This document shows positions 57,465 through 60,000 of a stretch of DNA of 60,000 bases, in pieces; within the stretch, counting starts at the first letter, position 1; every line of letters starts with the position of its first letter. The stretch lies in NCBI GenBank assembly GCA_903813345.2, contig CAIIXF020000002.1, positions 25,064,455 through 25,124,454 on the forward strand. The letters run 5' to 3'. Origin of the DNA: Owenia fusiformis. Taxonomy: Eukaryota > Annelida > Polychaeta > Sabellida > Oweniidae. The notes under the pieces are model-generated. The model ran no database searches and had not been told where the DNA came from. It saw only the letters and a program-made list of their open reading frames with translations. Both the position numbers and the translations under genes were made by a program.

Positions 57465-58639
57465 ACAATCCTTTACCGTAACGTTACGCTGCTGGAAAGT
57501 GTTCGAAAGCATTCAATATATTTCAAAATCCGACTCCCCATCATGCATACCAGTACTACATCTATACTACAATATCAAAGTATTGGACCATCGATAATTC
57601 ACCAGCTAGATAGCATATCAATCTCCCAATTATGAATAGATGGCTTCCGTGCAAAGGATGGGTTCCCATAATGCAATCTCGATATTTTCCAGCAATGAAA
57701 ATGTCGTTATTATAAATTCATCAGTTATCCAAAAGATTTGAGTTAATACTCGATCACTTTTTGAGTTTTGATTTTAGTTATGTACTAAAACCAAAATACA
57801 CGATTCAAAATTAAAGATCAGGTTTGTTCAATTGGTTTCGATACCCAGTGCTTTTTGTACATGTACTGCGCGAAACGAAATAATATCGAGATTGCATTCT
57901 GGGAGCCAATCCTCATTGACTTATATGGCTTTCAATAGTACACCAGTCACGAAATCAGTATCGAAAGAAATTTGAGTATCGCGACACGTAATTAGAAAAG
58001 GAAATACAATTCTTTTTATAATTGCTCAGTGAATAGATCTACTCCCAGGATATTAATGTGAATGATAATCAACATGTGTCTATTCGGAAATATGACTGTC
58101 CATATGCAGGTCTACATAAAAAAGGTGAAATCTGTCACCTATTCCAAATGTCAGTAGAAGTGCAAACGATTACGTAATCAGACACCCGTGAGTCAGGAAC
58201 CTAAGGAGGCTACCTTCATAACCCCTCGATTCTTAGAGATCAGACCTAAAGAACGTCTGACATATGATATCTTTAATATTGAAATTTGAATGTAAAATGA
58301 GTGTTCAATAGGCGTCTGAATCTCGTGATTTTCGGATTACATAGTAGCCCACACACACGTTTTTTCGCATACTTTGTGGTCTAGTAATTTACCTTATTAT
58401 GCACCTCATTAAAACACTCAAATCTGATTTGGTAAGATAGAGCTGCAGGGTCTATCGCCAAACGTGGCAGCAAGATCTCGTTCTATCCAGTATTGAAGCA
58501 ACGAGATCTCCAACCATTCCGTATGCCAGAATACATATCCTCAAAAAAGACTAGGCTGAGTTCTTCTGTTTTAGTAGACCCATTCTTTAAAATAAAGTAT
58601 TTCTTGACAATTTAACACCATCTTTTATTTATCTACAGT
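57465..58639. other. Mostly unrecognised sequence with one foldback
   Basis: Contains the foldback at 57645-57925. Otherwise I see no gene or known repeat. Confidence 0.45.
57645..57925. mobile_element. Foldback MITE with CCCANAATGCAATCTCGA arms
   Basis: ATAATGCAATCTCGATATT (about 57668-57686) is inverted at 57882-57900. Outer parts also match imperfectly (AAGGATGGGTTCCC with GGGAGCCAATCCTC, ATGGCTT with its inverted ATGGCTTT-like partner). About 280 bp, non-coding. Confidence 0.6.
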
Positions 58640-59110
58640 AAATTAATGGTTGGAATATGATAAGATTTGTCAGTTTTTTAGCAAGTTGAAAAAATACATT
58701 TGACTTGTTTTGACTTTTAGATTTGACCTTCAGATTTGAACTTCTGACTTGTAGATAATGTTGAAAAAAATTAATAGATTTGAAGCAAGTTGAAAAAGGT
58801 CTTTTTGACAAGATCATTGAAGGTCAAATCTCAAATTCAAAGTCTGATTTGAACTTCTAAGAACTTGCAGATGATTTTAGTTGACCTTGAGATGGTCATC
58901 GGCAGTGAAATCTCAAATCTAAAGTCATATTTGACCTTCTGAGAACTTAGAAAGATTTTGAAGTCAGTCTAAATAGAATTTGTTAAGTTATTGAAGAGTT
59001 GTAAGAATTTGTTACGGACGCCAACCGCCGGACGCCAACTACCAACCGCCAACCACCAACCACAATCCGCCAACCAACAACCGCCGTCACAACAATCGGA
59101 GATCATGACA
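58640..59110 (+). repeat. Dispersed repeat family B, copy 2
   Basis: Same order as 30684-31060: GAAGCAAGTTGAAAAAGG, AAGGTCAAATCTCAAATT, GAACTTCT.AGAAC, GTTGTAAGAATTTGTTACGG, then a longer CCAACCGCCAACCAC run (59020-59085) and GTCACAACAATCGGAG. The CCAACCGCC part is a 7-10-bp minisatellite expanded relative to copy 1. Confidence 0.75.
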
Positions 59111-59114
59111 TTAT

Positions 59115-59250
59115 GGGTAGATATATAAGCGTTATGTACTGGGAGGTTTTGGATATGGGGTTAATTTTTAATCCAGGGGGATATATGCATATCTACTTGA
59201 GGGGAGATATGGCGGGAGACTATGCTGGGTATAGGATAAGGCATATAATT
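59115..59250 (-). repeat. Dispersed palindromic repeat family A, partial reversed copy
   Basis: GTTATGTACTGGGAGGTTTTGGATATGGGG is the reverse of the tail seen at 24280-24325 and 29690-29730, and GGGTATAGGATAAGGCATA ends it. It directly follows family B copy 2. Confidence 0.65.
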
Positions 59251-59489
59251 ATTGATAATATGTGTAAGCAATCCAGAAATGACTCAAATAATGGCTAAGA
59301 CAGAAATTTCAATTTCACAAAATTGTATATTTGAACTTTTTTGACGATTTCACCGAGAGCATGCCTGGACGGAAAACGTGATATCTCTAAATACCAAAAA
59401 TTGTTGACTCTATCCAAGTACAACAATATCTATCTACACAAAAATAATCACAATATTTTCTTTAATCATTGAGACAGTTAAACCAAAGG

Positions 59490-59710
59490 TCAGGGGTCAA
59501 ATTAAAGTTATTCCAATATGTAAGGTCAATACCTAGTATTTGGCATTTTAGGGCATTTGGGGGCTGCTGTATCAAGGTCAACTTAATGGGTCAAGGTCAT
59601 TCCAATGTCAAAGATCAATATCTAGATAGTCAGCGTTTTAAGTTATTTGGAAGCTGTTGTGATCCTTGGTGATCCTTGAGAAGTCAAGGTCAACTTTTAT
59701 GGGTCAAACT
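59490..59710. repeat. Two-unit tandem repeat rich in AGGTCA
   Basis: GGGTCAAATTAAAGTTATTCC... and GGGTCAAGGTCATTCCAATG... start two diverged units of about 105-115 bp, each ending near TCAAGGTCAACTT.ATGGGTCA. TCAAGGTCA, the extended half-site of monomer-binding nuclear receptors, occurs three times. Function is not shown. Confidence 0.5.
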
Positions 59711-60000
59711 AGAACGGGCAGATTGCTTGTATGATATAAAGAGGTAGTGATATTGATATTAAACATCATTTTCAGTTGAAAATATAAATTAAAATTTTAG
59801 TGAGGTATTAATAATTGCCTTGCATACATCATGACTGGTTATGTCCATGGTAGAGCCGTTCACATCAAGAAATTATGCCTTACATTCATCTTACATGAGA
59901 TATAATAATACACTTTACAATGTTAGTTAATGGGTTAGTTCAAATTTTTCAATTCCCATATACATAGTAAACGAGACTAAAACAAATTAAACATTTGTTC
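59711..60000. other. Unrecognised non-coding stretch to window end
   Basis: Nothing recognisable is present. Confidence 0.5.

Overview
The window looks like non-genic DNA from the nuclear genome of an invertebrate animal, probably marine. It is AT-rich, has GT-AG splice sites, and carries several classes of eukaryotic DNA transposon plus a LINE fragment. There is no bacterial gene density, no complete host gene, no rRNA and no convincing tRNA. The phylum cannot be fixed from the sequence alone. Almost everything that can be supported is mobile or repetitive DNA, much of it nested.

Layout. 1-13020 is a tandem array of a ~475-bp satellite monomer arranged in longer composite units. Five units end in the same 20-nt perfect hairpin followed by CTAG, which resembles a Helitron 3' end. 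A 3.66-kb Kolobok-like transposon (2572-6231) sits inside the array between two TTAA copies, and an uninterrupted paralogous site survives at 10234-10237. It carries a transposase gene on the minus strand with one in-frame stop, and a convergent intron-containing gene fragment on the plus strand resembling P2X7-type C-terminal domains. 13021-34342 is mostly unrecognised sequence with a decayed mariner (15047-16100), two foldback elements with 5-bp target duplications (18330-18839, 19060-19467), dispersed palindromic repeats, and a pre-miRNA-like hairpin (29293-29376).

34347-42493 holds two well-delimited non-autonomous DNA elements. One is 2.33 kb with TTAA duplications and 18-bp inverted repeats. 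The other is 5.66 kb with perfect 25-bp inverted repeats and an AAAT duplication. The second element contains a repeated TCACGCACGTTA motif, mostly spaced about 165-175 bp, near both ends. It also contains a LINE 3' fragment (38609-39640) and a TATA-box-led hierarchical minisatellite (39900-41208). 42498-50822 may cover a minus-strand host gene: two exon-like ORFs with GTAAGT donors (48330-48521 and 44119-44325) flank a 15-copy 149-bp satellite. 50823-57464 is a nest of inverted-repeat elements with two separate decayed mariner transposases. The last 2.5 kb repeats families seen near 23.9, 29.5 and 30.7 kb.

No genes here act together as a pathway. The strongest candidate for something undescribed is the 36836-42493 element with its phased subterminal motif, followed by the two-gene Kolobok-like element and the composite satellite with its Helitron-like hairpins.
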